Origin: Leclercia adecarboxylata
GTDB taxonomy: Bacteria; Pseudomonadota; Gammaproteobacteria; Enterobacterales; Enterobacteriaceae
Length of the DNA: 64,000 bases
Direction of reading: 5' to 3'
Assembly: GCF_006874705.1 (NCBI RefSeq)
Contig: NZ_CP035382.1
Coordinates: forward strand, 3,472,001-3,536,000
Shown here: in pieces, positions 19,710 through 29,484 of the stretch
How positions within the stretch are numbered: the first letter of the stretch is position 1
Layout of the letters: each line of letters begins with the position of its first letter
Program-made: the position numbers and the translations under genes
Notes under the pieces: generated by a model
The model's database searches: none
The model's input: only the letters and a program-made list of their open reading frames with translations
What the model was told of the DNA's origin: nothing

Positions 19710-20978
19710 ATGTGTGAACATCACCATGCCGATCGGCATATTTTATGCTCCCAGTGCGATATGCTCGTGGCGCTTCCCGCGCTCGAGCATGGACATAAAG
19801 CGGCATGCCCGCGATGCGGGACAACGCTGACAACGAAGTGGGACGCGCCCCGGCAGCGTCCCACTGCTTATGCTATTGCTGCGCTGTTCATGCTGTTTCT
19901 CTCCAACCTGTTTCCCTTTATCTATATGAAAGTGGGCGGTATCACCAGCGAAGTGCATTTGCTGGAGATACCTGGCGTAATGTTCTCGGAAGATTACGCC
20001 AGTCTGGGCACCTTCTTTATGCTTTTCGTCCAGATCGTGCCGGCGTTTTGCCTGGTGGTAATCTTGCTGCTCGTGAACCGCGTGCAGATGCCCATGGCAT
20101 TGAAAATCAGGCTGGCGCGGATCCTGTTTCAGTTAAAAAGCTGGGGGATGGCAGAGATCTTCCTTGCCGGGATCCTGGTGAGCTTTGTCAAACTGATGGC
20201 CTACGGTGACGTGGGCGTTGGCAGCAGCTTTATTCCCTGGTGTCTTTATTGCGTCCTGCAGCTGCGGGCATTTCAGTGTGTGGACCGCCGCTGGGCATGG
20301 GACGATATCGCCCCAGCGCCTGCGCTGCCGCAGGCATTGAAGGTCGGCGTGCCGGGGATTCACCAGAATCTGCGCCTGTGCTCCTGCTGTACGGCAATCC
20401 TCCCTGCCGACCAGGAGATCTGTCCGCGTTGCGAAACGAAAGGGCACGTGCGGCGTAAAAACAGTCTTCAATGGACGATGGCGCTGCTCGTCACCTCGAT
20501 CATGCTCTATCTCCCCGCCAACATCCTGCCGATTATGATCACCAATCTGCTGGGCGATGAAATGCCCTCGACCATTATGGCCGGGGTAATTCTGCTCTGG
20601 GGGGAGGGATCCTATCCGGTGGCGCTGGTGATTTTTATCGCCAGTATCATGGTACCTACGCTCAAAATGATCGCCATTGCCTGGCTCTGTTGGGATGCCA
20701 AAGGACACGGCAAGCGTGATAGCGAGCGGATGCATTTGATTTATGAAGTGGTCGAGTTTGTCGGACGCTGGTCAATGATTGACGTGTTTGTGATTGCCGT
20801 TCTTTCTGCACTGGTGCGGATAGGCGGGCTTATGAGTATTTACCCCGCAATAGGGGCGCTGATGTTTGCATTGGTCGTGATTATGACCATGTTTGCGGCC
20901 ATGACCTTCGATCCGCGTTTATCGTGGGATCGTGAGCCAGAGTCGAGCCATGAGGATGAAGAAAAGCATGGAAAATAA
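19710..20978 (+). CDS. pqiA: Intermembrane transport protein PqiA
   Basis: A 422-residue inner-membrane protein with two repeats, each made of a zinc-ribbon-like cysteine pair motif (CSQCDMLVALP and CPRCGTT; CSCCTAILPADQEICPRC) and about four membrane segments. It partners PqiB, an MCE protein, in lipid transport between the membranes. The frame opens with a GTG six codons earlier, but the ATG chosen has GGAG five bases upstream and matches the E. coli N-terminus MCEHHHA. The pqi operon is SoxRS-induced in E. coli; no SoxS box was looked for successfully here. Confidence 0.95.
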   Translation: MCEHHHADRHILCSQCDMLVALPALEHGHKAACPRCGTTLTTKWDAPRQRPTAYAIAALFMLFLSNLFPFIYMKVGGITSEVHLLEIPGVMFSEDYASLGTFFMLFVQIVPAFCLVVILLLVNRVQMPMALKIRLARILFQLKSWGMAEIFLAGILVSFVKLMAYGDVGVGSSFIPWCLYCVLQLRAFQCVDRRWAWDDIAPAPALPQALKVGVPGIHQNLRLCSCCTAILPADQEICPRCETKGHVRRKNSLQWTMALLVTSIMLYLPANILPIMITNLLGDEMPSTIMAGVILLWGEGSYPVALVIFIASIMVPTLKMIAIAWLCWDAKGHGKRDSERMHLIYEVVEFVGRWSMIDVFVIAVLSALVRIGGLMSIYPAIGALMFALVVIMTMFAAMTFDPRLSWDREPESSHEDEEKHGK

Positions 20979-22605
20979 GAGTGGAGAGGCGAAAGTGCAG
21001 AAGGTCAAAAACTGGTCGCCGGTGTGGATTTTCCCCATCGTGACCGCGCTGATCGGTGCCTGGATCCTGTTTTATCATTACAGCCATCAGGGCCCGGTCG
21101 TGACGCTAATCACCACCAACGCCGAGGGGATTGAGGGCGGTAAAACGACCATCAAGAGCCGCAGCGTGGATGTGGGGGTGGTTGAGAGTGCAACCCTGAC
21201 CGACGACCTGACGCACGTAGAAATCACAGCCCGCCTCAACGCCGGCATGGAGAAGCTGCTGCATGGCGACTCGGTGTTCTGGGTGGTGAAACCGCAGGTG
21301 GGCCGCGAAGGCATCAGCGGCCTGGGAACCCTGTTGTCCGGGGCCTATATCGAACTGCAGCCGGGGAAAAAGGGATCTCAACCGGGGCAGTATCAGCTGC
21401 TGGACTCTCCACCGCTGGCGCCGCCGGATGCGAAGGGGATCCGCGTGACCCTCGACAGTAAAAAAGCCGGCCAGCTGAGCCCGGGCGATCCGGTGCTGTT
21501 CCGCGGTTATCGTGTTGGCTCCGTTGAAACCAGCACCTTTGACACGCAAAAACGCACCATCAGTTACCAGCTGTTTATCAATGCGCCGAACGATCGTCTG
21601 GTCACCGGCAACGTCCGTTTCTGGAAAGACAGCGGTATCGCCGTGGATTTAACCTCGGCGGGGATGCGCGTCGAGATGGGATCACTCTCCACGCTGTTCG
21701 GCGGTGGCGTTAGCTTTGACGTGCCGGAAGGGATGGATCAGGGCCAGCCGGTGGCGCAAAAGACCGCGTTCAGACTGTATGACGACCAGAAGAGCATTCA
21801 GGATTCGCTCTATACCGACCATATCGATTACCTGATGTTCTTCAAGGACTCTGTGCGCGGCCTGCAGCCAGGAGCGCCGGTGGAGTTCCGCGGCATCCGT
21901 CTTGGTACCGTCGGCAAAGTGCCGTTCTTTGCGCCGGGCATGCGTCAGGTGCTGGATGACGATTACCGTATTCCGGTGCTGATCCGCATTGAGCCGGAGC
22001 GTCTGATTAATCAGGTGGGCGACACGCCTGATATCGCTCAGCATATCGACGGGTTGATGAAGCGTGGCCTGCGCGGCTCGCTCAAAACCGGTAACCTGGT
22101 GACCGGGGCGCTGTACGTGGATATGGACTTCTTCCCGAAAGAGCCGCCGGTTAAAGAGATCCGCGAGTTTTCGGGCTATAAAATCATCCCGACCGTAAGC
22201 AGTGGTCTGGCGCAGATCCAACAGCGTCTGATGGAGACCCTGGATAAGATCAACAATCTGCCGCTCAATCCGATGATCCAACAGGCCACCAACACGCTCA
22301 GTGAGAGCCAGGCGACGATGCGCCGTCTGCAGACTACCCTGGATAACCTCAACAAGCTGACCGCCAGCCAGTCGATGCAGCAGCTGCCTCAGGACATGCA
22401 GAAAACGCTGCGCGAGCTGAACCGCAGTATGCAGGGCTTCCAGCCGGGCTCAGCGGCGTACAACAAGATGGTGGCAGATATGCAGCGCCTCGATCAGGTT
22501 CTGCGTGAACTGCAGCCGGTGCTGAAGACGCTGAACACGAAGAGCAACGCGCTGGTATTCGAAGCGAAAGACAAAAAGGACCCTGAGCCGAAGGGGGCTA
22601 AATAA
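20968..22605 (+). CDS. pqiB: MCE-domain intermembrane transport protein PqiB
   Basis: A 545-residue protein anchored by one N-terminal membrane segment (WSPVWIFPIVTALIGAWILFY) and carrying three MCE domains (starting near residues 45, 160 and 285), then a long helical C-terminus with QQLPQDMQKTLRELNRSMQGF. In E. coli PqiB forms a hexameric syringe-like tunnel across the periplasm for lipids. Starts 12 codons further up are possible; the one chosen mirrors the E. coli N-terminus. It overlaps pqiA by 11 bases. Confidence 0.95.
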   Translation: MENKSGEAKVQKVKNWSPVWIFPIVTALIGAWILFYHYSHQGPVVTLITTNAEGIEGGKTTIKSRSVDVGVVESATLTDDLTHVEITARLNAGMEKLLHGDSVFWVVKPQVGREGISGLGTLLSGAYIELQPGKKGSQPGQYQLLDSPPLAPPDAKGIRVTLDSKKAGQLSPGDPVLFRGYRVGSVETSTFDTQKRTISYQLFINAPNDRLVTGNVRFWKDSGIAVDLTSAGMRVEMGSLSTLFGGGVSFDVPEGMDQGQPVAQKTAFRLYDDQKSIQDSLYTDHIDYLMFFKDSVRGLQPGAPVEFRGIRLGTVGKVPFFAPGMRQVLDDDYRIPVLIRIEPERLINQVGDTPDIAQHIDGLMKRGLRGSLKTGNLVTGALYVDMDFFPKEPPVKEIREFSGYKIIPTVSSGLAQIQQRLMETLDKINNLPLNPMIQQATNTLSESQATMRRLQTTLDNLNKLTASQSMQQLPQDMQKTLRELNRSMQGFQPGSAAYNKMVADMQRLDQVLRELQPVLKTLNTKSNALVFEAKDKKDPEPKGAK

Positions 22606-23168
22606 TGAAAAAATGGCTAACGATCGCCACAGTGGCGCTGCTGACCGCCTGCAGCTCAGCAGAGAACAAGAGCTATTACCAGCTGCCTGTGGCAGCGCAG
22701 GCGGGCGGGCAAAGCATCGCCAGCCAGGGGAACCGTCTGCTGTGGGTCGAGCAGGTGGCGGTGCCGGATTACCTGGCGGGTAATGGCGTAGTTTATCAAA
22801 CCAGCGATGTGCAGTATGTCATCGCTAACAACAACCTGTGGGCCAGCCCGCTGGATCAGCAGCTGCGCAACACGCTGGTCGCCAATCTCAGTAGCCAGCT
22901 GCCGGGATGGGTAGTGGCGTCGCAGCCGTTGGGGAGCGATCAGGATACGCTGAACGTCAACGTGACCAACTTCCATGGACGCTATGATGGCAGGGTGATT
23001 GTCAGCGGTGAATGGCTGCTGAACCATCAGGGCCAGCTGATTAAGCGGCCTTTCCACCTGGAGTTGAAACAGCAAAAAGATGGCTACGATGAGATGGTGA
23101 AAGTACTGGCACAGGGGTGGGCGCAGGAGTCCGCCAGCATTGCCAGAGAGATTTCCCGTCTGCCATAA
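22605..23168 (+). CDS. pqiC: Outer-membrane lipoprotein PqiC
   Basis: A 187-residue lipoprotein with the signal peptide MKKWLTIATVALLTAC, where the cysteine of the lipobox LLTAC is the lipidated residue. The mature part is the ABC-type transport auxiliary domain (DUF330) of YmbA/PqiC. It partners PqiAB at the outer membrane. Its ATG overlaps the pqiB stop by one base (TAATG), so translation is coupled. Confidence 0.95.
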   Translation: MKKWLTIATVALLTACSSAENKSYYQLPVAAQAGGQSIASQGNRLLWVEQVAVPDYLAGNGVVYQTSDVQYVIANNNLWASPLDQQLRNTLVANLSSQLPGWVVASQPLGSDQDTLNVNVTNFHGRYDGRVIVSGEWLLNHQGQLIKRPFHLELKQQKDGYDEMVKVLAQGWAQESASIAREISRLP

Positions 23169-23187
23169 GTAAAATTCATCGCACCAG

Positions 23188-23224
23188 GCCGCAGTTAGCG
23201 TCACGCTAATTGCGGCTTTTTTTT
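23188..23224 (+). terminator. pqi operon terminator
   Basis: GCCGCAGTTAGCG pairs with CGCTAATTGCGGC over a three-base loop and is followed by eight T residues. Confidence 0.92.
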
Positions 23225-23423
23225 CGTTTTAACCTCAGGTCGTTACTTGTGCCGCATCACACTTTTTGTACAAATGAAGTTTTGAGTAGCTCACAAATAT
23301 GACACTGGCGTGAATTTTGCGCATTGACGCTAAGCGGTAATCAGGGTATTCGTTATCTGTGGTTGCACATTTTGTAATCACTGTTTTCTTTTCCACCAGA
23401 TCAAATAATGAGGGAAACGAGGC

Positions 23424-23591
23424 ATGAAGAGACAGAAACGAGATCGCCTTGAAAGGGCTCATCAACGTGGTTATCAGGCTGGCATCGCCGGACGTTCTAA
23501 AGAAATGTGTCCCTATCAGACCATCAATCAGAGGTCGCAATGGTTAGGGGGCTGGCGAGAAGCCATCGGAGACAGGGCAGTACTTGCTTGA
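23424..23591 (+). CDS. rmf: Ribosome modulation factor
   Basis: A 55-residue basic protein, found by reading the frame directly: MKRQKRDRLERAHQRGYQAG at the start, then SKEMCPYQTINQRSQWLGGW. This matches RMF, which binds near the anti-Shine-Dalgarno region of 16S rRNA and makes 100S hibernating ribosome dimers in stationary phase. The start has a GAGG-type site in GAGGGAAACGAGGC. The 255 bases before it should hold a growth-rate-controlled promoter; I could not mark its boxes with confidence. A strong terminator follows. Confidence 0.96.
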   Translation: MKRQKRDRLERAHQRGYQAGIAGRSKEMCPYQTINQRSQWLGGWREAIGDRAVLA

Positions 23592-23610
23592 TAGCGTCTC
23601 TTTAAAAAAA

Positions 23611-23642
23611 GAAACCTCCGCAGTGCGGAGGTTTCGCCGTTT
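23611..23642. terminator. rmf/fabA terminator
   Basis: GAAACCTCCGC and GCGGAGGTTTC form an 11-bp stem with loop AGT. A-rich sequence lies on the left and GCCGTTTTA on the right, so it can serve rmf and the convergent fabA. Confidence 0.88.
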
Positions 23643-23663
23643 TATGCTTATGAAAAGCTAAAA

Positions 23664-24182
23664 TCAGAATGCGGAAGTATCCTGGAACAGACCCACTTTC
23701 AGGTCATTCGCGGTATAGATCAGACGACCGTCGACCAGCACTTCGCCATCCGCCAGGCCCATAATCAGGCGACGGTTAACAATGCGTTTGAAGTGAATGC
23801 GGTAGGTAACTTTTTTCGCGGTTGGCAGAACCTGACCGGTGAATTTCACTTCACCAACGCCCAGGGCGCGGCCTTTACCTTCGCCACCCAGCCAGCCGAG
23901 GTAGAAACCAACCAGCTGCCACATCGCATCCAGACCCAGGCAGCCTGGCATCACCGGATCACCAATAAAGTGGCAACCAAAGAACCACAGGTCCGGGTTG
24001 ATATCGAGCTCTGCTTCTACGTAACCCTTATCGAAGTTGCCGCCGGTTTCCGTCATCTTCACGACACGGTCCATCATCAGCATGTTCGGGGCCGGTAACT
24101 GCGGGCCTTTCTCGCCAAACAGTTCACCGCGACCAGAGGCAAGAAGATCTTCTTTTGTATAGGATTCGCGTTTATCTACCAT
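23664..24182 (-). CDS. fabA: 3-hydroxydecanoyl-ACP dehydratase/isomerase
   Basis: A 172-residue hot-dog-fold enzyme nearly identical to E. coli FabA. It dehydrates 3-hydroxydecanoyl-ACP and isomerises the product to cis-3-decenoyl-ACP, the branch point to unsaturated fatty acids. The catalytic His71 (in [11 protein letters not shown]) and Asp85 (in CLGLDAMWQ) are present, counting Met. FabR and FadR operators lie just upstream, which matches its known dual control. Confidence 0.98.
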   Translation of the reverse strand: MVDKRESYTKEDLLASGRGELFGEKGPQLPAPNMLMMDRVVKMTETGGNFDKGYVEAELDINPDLWFFGCHFIGDPVMPGCLGLDAMWQLVGFYLGWLGGEGKGRALGVGEVKFTGQVLPTAKKVTYRIHFKRIVNRRLIMGLADGEVLVDGRLIYTANDLKVGLFQDTSAF

Positions 24183-24220
24183 GTTCTCAGTATGCCTTAT
24201 TTTAGTGAAGGACGCAGGAT

Positions 24221-24238
24221 AGCTAACACGTGTACGCT
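24221..24238. promoter_or_regulatory. FabR operator of fabA
   Basis: On the minus strand AGCGTACACGTGTTAGCT matches the FabR palindrome AGCNTACACNTGTTNGCT known from fabA and fabB. It lies about 40 bases before the fabA start. Confidence 0.85.
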
Positions 24239-24239
24239 G

Positions 24240-24256
24240 AACAAGTCCGATCAGTT
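24240..24256. promoter_or_regulatory. FadR operator of fabA
   Basis: On the minus strand AACTGATCGGACTTGTT matches the known FadR activator site of E. coli fabA. It is directly next to the FabR site and covers the stop codon of ycbZ. Confidence 0.85.
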
Positions 24257-26011
24257 AGGCGTGAACCAGTTCAACCAGCGTAACGGCCAGGGATAACGAT
24301 GACGTGCTTCCTGCTGTGTTGCCTGCGCAATACGCTCCTGGATAGTGTGCATCAGCGTCGTCTGCCCTTCGGCATCCCACTCCAGGTTTGTCAGTAAGGG
24401 TAGCGCATCAGCAATGTCTTCGATCGCCCAGAGGGTGAATTGTTCCTCTTCTACCGCTGTCAGCAGTTCCTGGCTGAGGCTAAGATGGCGGACGTTCGGC
24501 AGAGGGATAATGACGCCCTGTTTACCGTTCAGCCCGCGCTGCTGGCAAACGGTAAAGAAGCCTTCGATCTTCTCATTCAGCCCGCCGACCGGCTGCGCGC
24601 GACCAAACTGATCCACCGAACCGGTAATGGCAATGCTCTGATTCACCGGCACATCGGCCAGGGCGCTGATTAACGCGCACAGCTCTGCCATCGAGGCGCT
24701 ATCGCCATCGACTTCGCTGTAGGACTGCTCGAAGGTCAGGGAGGCGGTGAAGGGGATCTGCTGCTCAAGCTGCAGTTCCGACATCAGATAAGCCTGCATG
24801 ATCATCATGCCCTTGGCATGAATATTCCCGCCGAGCTCGGCTTTACGTTCCACATCGATAAACTCACCGTCACCGATGTGTACGACGCAGCTGATGCGAG
24901 ACGGTTCGCCAAAGGCGCGCGGATGACCAGGGAACTCAATCACCGACAGGGCGTTGATCTGCCCTACGCGTTCACCTTCGGTTTCGACCAGGATCTGCTC
25001 CAGCAGGATCTCGTCCTGCATGCGATCCGCAAGGTAGCCTTCACGCCACTCTCGCTGCAGCAGCATCTGGGAGAGGTGCTCGCCGGTAATGGTGCCGTCA
25101 TCGGTCATGGCCGCGGCTTCACGCAGCTGCTTACCAAGCCAGAGAGGGCAAAGCGGCAGGGTCTCCTGATCGCCGGTATAACGCACTGCTTCGCGGATCA
25201 GCACCGGCCAGGCATCGGCCGCCAGGGTTGGAAGTTGCGCACGTTCGCAGACGGCATGCACCCACTGAAGCCATTGCAGCATATCTTCGGCATCCGCGAT
25301 CTGCGTGCTGTCTTCAAACTCGCTGTACACCACCTGGTCTGCCAGTTCGGGTTCCATCTCCTGGAAATCGGCCAGCGCTTCGCGATCGCCAATCAGCACC
25401 ACTTTCAGGGAGAGCGGCATAGAAGGCACGGCAACCGGAAGAGGGCGCGACTCATCATACGCCACCCAGTCAAACCGCTGCTGGCTGACGCTATTTTTCA
25501 AGCGCATCCACAGCAGAGGCTGTGCCAGAAGGGTGCGCAGGGAGATGAGCAGCACGCCGCCATTGGCCTGATGGACCATGCCGGGATGCAGGGTTAACTC
25601 GCCGTTAAACTGACGCAGGCAGCCGAAAAGCTGTTCAGCTTCTGTCCAGCCCGCCGGGACAATGTTGCCTGTGACAGCAAAACGGCCATCGGGTACGGTC
25701 GCCGGTTCAAAGGTAACAGTATGCCCGTTAATGTTGTACTCACCCCCAAAGACCGTCCCGGTTTCTGGTTGCAGCTGCCGCATGGCATCCGCCAGAAGAC
25801 TCAGATACTCCGCTTCGTCTGGCGCTTTCAACAACATGAACGGTGAGGTGGCCCACGGGCTTAACACCTGCTCCAGTGCGTAATGCAAACGGGGCTGTGT
25901 GTCACTGAGGATGTATTCGTGTTCTTTCGCGAGATCTGGCTGTGCAAACAGTTCCTGATAGCTATCGGTATCCGGAACCAGGTCACGCCATGCAAGTTTC
26001 GTAATGGTCAA
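24251..26011 (-). CDS. ycbZ: Lon-like protease YcbZ (LonH type)
   Basis: A 586-residue protein matching E. coli YcbZ at the same length. The C-terminal half is a Lon protease domain with the catalytic serine in [11 protein letters not shown] and lysine in [11 protein letters not shown]. The N-terminal half resembles a AAA+ module of the LonB kind but shows no good Walker A motif, so ATP dependence is doubtful. The substrate is unknown. The stop codon lies inside the FadR operator of the next gene, fabA; read-through transcription could disturb fabA control. Confidence 0.94.
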   Translation of the reverse strand: MTITKLAWRDLVPDTDSYQELFAQPDLAKEHEYILSDTQPRLHYALEQVLSPWATSPFMLLKAPDEAEYLSLLADAMRQLQPETGTVFGGEYNINGHTVTFEPATVPDGRFAVTGNIVPAGWTEAEQLFGCLRQFNGELTLHPGMVHQANGGVLLISLRTLLAQPLLWMRLKNSVSQQRFDWVAYDESRPLPVAVPSMPLSLKVVLIGDREALADFQEMEPELADQVVYSEFEDSTQIADAEDMLQWLQWVHAVCERAQLPTLAADAWPVLIREAVRYTGDQETLPLCPLWLGKQLREAAAMTDDGTITGEHLSQMLLQREWREGYLADRMQDEILLEQILVETEGERVGQINALSVIEFPGHPRAFGEPSRISCVVHIGDGEFIDVERKAELGGNIHAKGMMIMQAYLMSELQLEQQIPFTASLTFEQSYSEVDGDSASMAELCALISALADVPVNQSIAITGSVDQFGRAQPVGGLNEKIEGFFTVCQQRGLNGKQGVIIPLPNVRHLSLSQELLTAVEEEQFTLWAIEDIADALPLLTNLEWDAEGQTTLMHTIQERIAQATQQEARHRYPWPLRWLNWFTPN

Positions 26012-26197
26012 AGTTGATGTTTTTTAGTCAGAAGTAAAACGATGGAGTATACCGTAAGGCGCAGGCTCTGCCCATGAGGGAATGGGCGTTTCCAGCGATG
26101 AATACGTCACCGCGTGTCACAGGATATGATTTCTTTTCAGCAGATTGCCAAAAAACTGATATTCTGAACACAGTTACACGGTCACACTGAGATCGCA

Positions 26198-26653
26198 ATG
26201 AAATACCAACAACTGGAAAATCTCGAAAGCGGCTGGAAATGGAAGTATCTGGTCAAAAAACACCGTGAAGGGGAATTGATCACGTGCTACCTCGAAGCCA
26301 GTGCTGCAAAAGAAGCTGTAGATTTATTGCTGACCCTCGAAAATGAACCCATTCTGGTCAACGGCTGGATAGATAAACACATCAATCCGGCGCTCCTGAA
26401 CCGCATGAAGCAGACCATCCGCGCGCGGCGAAAACGGCATTTCAATGCTGAACACCAGCATACCCGGAAGAAGTCGATCGATCTGGAGTTTATGGTCTGG
26501 CAACGTCTGGCGGGGCTTGCCCAGCGCCGCGGAAAAACCTTGTCTGAGACTATCGTGCAGCTGATTGAAGATGCGGAACATAAAGAGAAGTACGCCAACC
26601 AGATGTCGACCCTGAAAACCGATCTCCAGGCGCTGCTCGCCAATAAGAAGTAG
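26198..26653 (+). CDS. matP: Macrodomain Ter organiser MatP
   Basis: A 151-residue DNA-binding protein with a four-helix bundle, a ribbon-helix-helix domain ([28 protein letters not shown]) and a C-terminal coiled coil, as in E. coli MatP (150 residues). It binds matS sites in the replication terminus and links the Ter region to the divisome through ZapB. I saw no GTGACRNYGTCAC matS site while reading, but the check was by eye. It diverges from ycbZ. Confidence 0.97.
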   Translation: MKYQQLENLESGWKWKYLVKKHREGELITCYLEASAAKEAVDLLLTLENEPILVNGWIDKHINPALLNRMKQTIRARRKRHFNAEHQHTRKKSIDLEFMVWQRLAGLAQRRGKTLSETIVQLIEDAEHKEKYANQMSTLKTDLQALLANKK

Positions 26654-26676
26654 CGTTTTACTTTTCTTCAGGTAAT

Positions 26677-26707
26677 AAAAAACCCCGCAACATGGCGGGG
26701 TTTTTTT
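26677..26707. terminator. matP/ompA bidirectional terminator
   Basis: AAAAAACCCCGC and GCGGGGTTTTTTT form a hairpin with a six-base loop and A/T tracts on both sides, between the convergent matP and ompA. Confidence 0.92.
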
Positions 26708-26720
26708 ATAAGACGATAAC

Positions 26721-27776
26721 TTATGCCGCTGGCTGAGTTACAACGTCTTTGATGCCTTTAACTTCGATCTCTACGCGACGATCTGGTGCCAGGCAGTCGA
26801 TCAGTGCAGCGCGAGGTTTCACGTTGTCACAGGTAGAACCGGTAACTGGGTTAGATTCGCCCATACCACGTGGGGAGATCTTGTTAGCCGGGATACCTTT
26901 AGAGATCAGGTAATCAACAACGGACTGAGCACGTTTCTCGGACAGACCCTGGTTGTAAGCGTCAGAACCGATACGGTCGGTGAAGCCCAGAACCACAACG
27001 GAACCGTCTTTAGGATCCAGGTTGCTCAGCTGGGTGTACAGCTGATCCAGTGCCTGCTGACCTTCTGGTTTCAGGGTTGCTTTGTTGAAGTTGAACAGAA
27101 CGTCAGACTTCAGAGTGAAGTGCTTGGTCTGTACTTCTGGAGCTGGTGCTGGAGCTGGAGCAACGATTGGCGCTGCTTCTTCCTGCTGGCCGAAACGGTA
27201 GGAAACACCTACGCTCAGCATGCCGTTGTCTGGACGAACACCAACGGTGTTGCCATCGCCGATGTTGTTAACCCACTGGTATTCCAGACGGGTAGCAACG
27301 TCACGGGTCATTGCCCACTCAACGCCACCTGCGAATACTGGAGATACGCCAGTGTCATGGTCGTCGCCAGCGATGCTGTTGCTGGAGTCTGCACGCCATA
27401 CCATGCCGCCCAGACGGGTGTAGATGTCTACAGCGTCATTTACTGGGTAGCCCAGTTTAGCAGTCAGCTGAACGCCCTGTGCTTTGAATGCGCCGTTGAT
27501 GTTGTCGCCTTTGTAAGGCATACGGCCCAGCCAGTCGTAACCCATTTCGAAACCAACGTACGGGTTAACCTGATAACCACCGAACGCGCCTGCGCCCAGC
27601 TGGCTTTCGTGAGTTGGGCCGTCGTTGTTCAGAGCGTCGTTATACCAGCCAGTGTCATGGAACTGAGACCAGCCCAGTTTAGCACCTGCATACCAGGTAT
27701 TATCTTTTGGAGCGGCCTGCGCTACGGTAGCGAAACCTGCCAGTGCCACTGCAATCGCGATAGCTGTCTTTTTCAT
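26721..27776 (-). CDS. ompA: Outer membrane protein A
   Basis: A 351-residue precursor with signal peptide [21 protein letters not shown], an eight-strand beta-barrel ([17 protein letters not shown] through VGVSYRFGQ), a Pro-Ala linker ([12 protein letters not shown]) and a C-terminal peptidoglycan-binding OmpA domain with [18 protein letters not shown] and the Cys pair of the E. coli protein ([20 protein letters not shown]). The frame extends upstream, but this ATG gives the exact signal peptide. Codon use is strongly biased as in highly expressed genes. Confidence 0.98.
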   Translation of the reverse strand: MKKTAIAIAVALAGFATVAQAAPKDNTWYAGAKLGWSQFHDTGWYNDALNNDGPTHESQLGAGAFGGYQVNPYVGFEMGYDWLGRMPYKGDNINGAFKAQGVQLTAKLGYPVNDAVDIYTRLGGMVWRADSSNSIAGDDHDTGVSPVFAGGVEWAMTRDVATRLEYQWVNNIGDGNTVGVRPDNGMLSVGVSYRFGQQEEAAPIVAPAPAPAPEVQTKHFTLKSDVLFNFNKATLKPEGQQALDQLYTQLSNLDPKDGSVVVLGFTDRIGSDAYNQGLSEKRAQSVVDYLISKGIPANKISPRGMGESNPVTGSTCDNVKPRAALIDCLAPDRRVEIEVKGIKDVVTQPAA

Positions 27777-28130
27777 TTTTTGCGCCTCGTTATCATCCAA
27801 AAATCGCCATGAGAATCTCAATGAGAGTCACGGTTAAATCCTTCACCGGGGGGCGGGGACAAAGAGTAAAGCTACCGATATCTTCGGTTTAGGCCGAGCA
27901 CCCCTGGCGATGTAAAGTCTACAACGTACCTGAAAACTTACAAGTGTGAACTCCGTCAGGCATATGAAAAAAAAAGTTTTGTATACACAATATTTAACAT
28001 TTATGGCGAAGATTTGGGCATGCTAAACTGGAGGAAGCCGCGGCAGACAAGACTTGTCGCGGCTTTTAGAAAGGGAACCAATGGCGTACAGAGCCTGCAA
28101 AATAAATTCCAGGAAAACTCTTATTTTTAC
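27777..28130. promoter_or_regulatory. ompA leader/promoter and sulA 3' region
   Basis: No gene is seen here. The part next to ompA matches the long E. coli ompA leader: the ribosome site GAGGCGCAAAAAATG (the pairing target of sRNA MicA in E. coli), the upstream stabilising hairpin region and GCCAGGGGTGCTCGG, where E. coli transcription starts. At 28036-28064 AGCCGCG...CGCGGCT forms a hairpin followed by TTTTAG on the plus strand; it may be the sulA terminator acting in either direction, but its T run is weak for sulA. Confidence 0.6.
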
Positions 28131-28640
28131 TTAGTGATACAAATTCGAGTGAATTTTTAGCCCAGAAAGGTGTCCGTTGCCCAGAGCATTCATCCGAACG
28201 GGACGCATAATAAAGCCGAGTGCATTACCTTCTTCGGCCGCTTCAGCCAGACGATGTTGCTCCGTTTCGGTTAATTCTTCCGTAAACCAGCCAATCACCA
28301 CGCTGTAATTCCCGGTACGCAGTGCTCTCACCATCGATTCTACAGTATGGCAGGGATCCATCTGGCTAACCTGCATCACTTTAGTCAGCGGTAAACCTGC
28401 GGACTGCACCCATTCCCGGCTCAACTTCTGTTGCGGCGTCAGCCACAGCTGCCAGCGAGACTGTTGACCCAGCTGCTGTAACAGGGGCAGCAATAACAGC
28501 TGCGTCATCATGGGCTGGTCTTCACGGTAAAGCACTTCACTAATCAACCCGGTGGACATATACGCAGCGGAACTCCGTGCACTTTTACCAGCGGAAGAAG
28601 AGAAAGTTGTTGAACGGTTTGCATAGCCTGAAGAGTACAT
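28131..28640 (-). CDS. sulA: SOS cell division inhibitor SulA
   Basis: A 169-residue protein that blocks FtsZ assembly during the SOS response and is then degraded by Lon. The core [20 protein letters not shown] and [21 protein letters not shown], and the Lon-recognition tail [10 protein letters not shown], match E. coli SulA. A start 23 codons upstream is open but would lie beyond the operator; the ATG used gives the E. coli length. A LexA box lies 20 bases before it. Confidence 0.98.
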   Translation of the reverse strand: MYSSGYANRSTTFSSSAGKSARSSAAYMSTGLISEVLYREDQPMMTQLLLLPLLQQLGQQSRWQLWLTPQQKLSREWVQSAGLPLTKVMQVSQMDPCHTVESMVRALRTGNYSVVIGWFTEELTETEQHRLAEAAEEGNALGFIMRPVRMNALGNGHLSGLKIHSNLYH

Positions 28641-28660
28641 AATCAATCCAGCCCTGTAGT

Positions 28661-28680
28661 TACTGTATGGATATACAGTA
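28661..28680. promoter_or_regulatory. LexA (SOS) box of sulA
   Basis: TACTGTATGGATATACAGTA has perfect CTGT-N8-ACAG arms and is a near-ideal SOS box just upstream of sulA. Confidence 0.95.
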
Positions 28681-28799
28681 ACCCCTGTGCGTCTAAAGAT
28701 CAACCTCATTTTCTGAAAGCGCCTCGCAAATTTGGTTTGTTATTCAGGCGGATTGAAAAATCATCTTGCCGTTCGATCGTAAGTTACCTATTTTTTGGC

Positions 28800-28813
28800 T
28801 AACGGATCCGTTA
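28800..28813. promoter_or_regulatory. 14-bp palindrome upstream of sxy
   Basis: TAACGGATCCGTTA is a perfect inverted repeat 44 bases before the sxy start codon. It could be an operator or part of the structured sxy leader. I do not recognise it as a known site. Confidence 0.4.
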
Positions 28814-28857
28814 ACAAAAAACTTTAATTTTACTCCATGATTTACAAGGGAAATATC

Positions 28858-29484
28858 ATGAAAAAGTTATCTTACGAACGGATCTATCAATCAACAAAAT
28901 ATCTTTCTCCTCTCGGTGATGTTGAGCATCGTGCCCTGTTTGGTGGATACACTCTGGCGGTGGATGACGCGGTCTTTGCGATGGTGTCAGACGGGGAGTT
29001 ATACCTGCGCGCTTGCGAAGAGAGCGCACAGTATTGCGTCAAAAATGCCTCCTCTTACTTAACGCTGGTGAAGCGGGGGCGCGCAGTATTGTTGAATTAT
29101 TATCGCGTCGATGAGGCGCTCTGGCAGGATCGGGATAAGCTCCTGCAGCTCTCCTCATTTGCGCTTGAGGCCGCGCGGCGGGAACGCCGGGAACGGTACA
29201 AGCGCGACAGGTTGAAAGATTTACCCAATCTCACCTTTCAGCTTGAGATCCTGCTGAACGAGGCGGGCATCGCCAACGAAGAGGCGTTACGCGCCCTCGG
29301 GGCCGAGCAGTGCTGGCTGAAGATCAGAGAGCTTAACAGGCACCTGAGCTACAAAGTGCTGTTCGCACTGGAAGGGGCGATCGTCGGATTGCATGAAGCT
29401 GCGCTCCCGGAGACAAGGCGCCGGGAGCTGGTGGAGTGGTACAAAAGGCTGCCGGTGGATAACAGCACTCACTCCGGCAGTTGA
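28858..29484 (+). CDS. sxy: Competence/CRP-S regulator Sxy (TfoX)
   Basis: A 208-residue protein with an N-terminal TfoX domain (KYLSPLGDVEHRALFGGYTLAVDDAVFAM and YLRACEESAQYCVKNASSY) and a C-terminal TfoX helical domain (about 110-200). It works with CRP at CRP-S promoters of DNA-uptake genes. The start has AAGGG seven bases before the ATG; a seven-codon longer version is possible. The last 16 bases overlap the 3' end of the convergent yccS. Confidence 0.93.
   Translation: MKKLSYERIYQSTKYLSPLGDVEHRALFGGYTLAVDDAVFAMVSDGELYLRACEESAQYCVKNASSYLTLVKRGRAVLLNYYRVDEALWQDRDKLLQLSSFALEAARRERRERYKRDRLKDLPNLTFQLEILLNEAGIANEEALRALGAEQCWLKIRELNRHLSYKVLFALEGAIVGLHEAALPETRRRELVEWYKRLPVDNSTHSGS

Noticed and set aside
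23245..23270. CRP site upstream of rmf (TGTGCCGCATCACA)
   Set aside because: The half-sites are four bases apart instead of six, which does not fit CRP binding.
28036..28070. Plus-strand small RNA ending at the hairpin between ompA and sulA
   Set aside because: TGCTAAACT could be a -10 box but no -35 fits, and the transcript would be little more than the hairpin.
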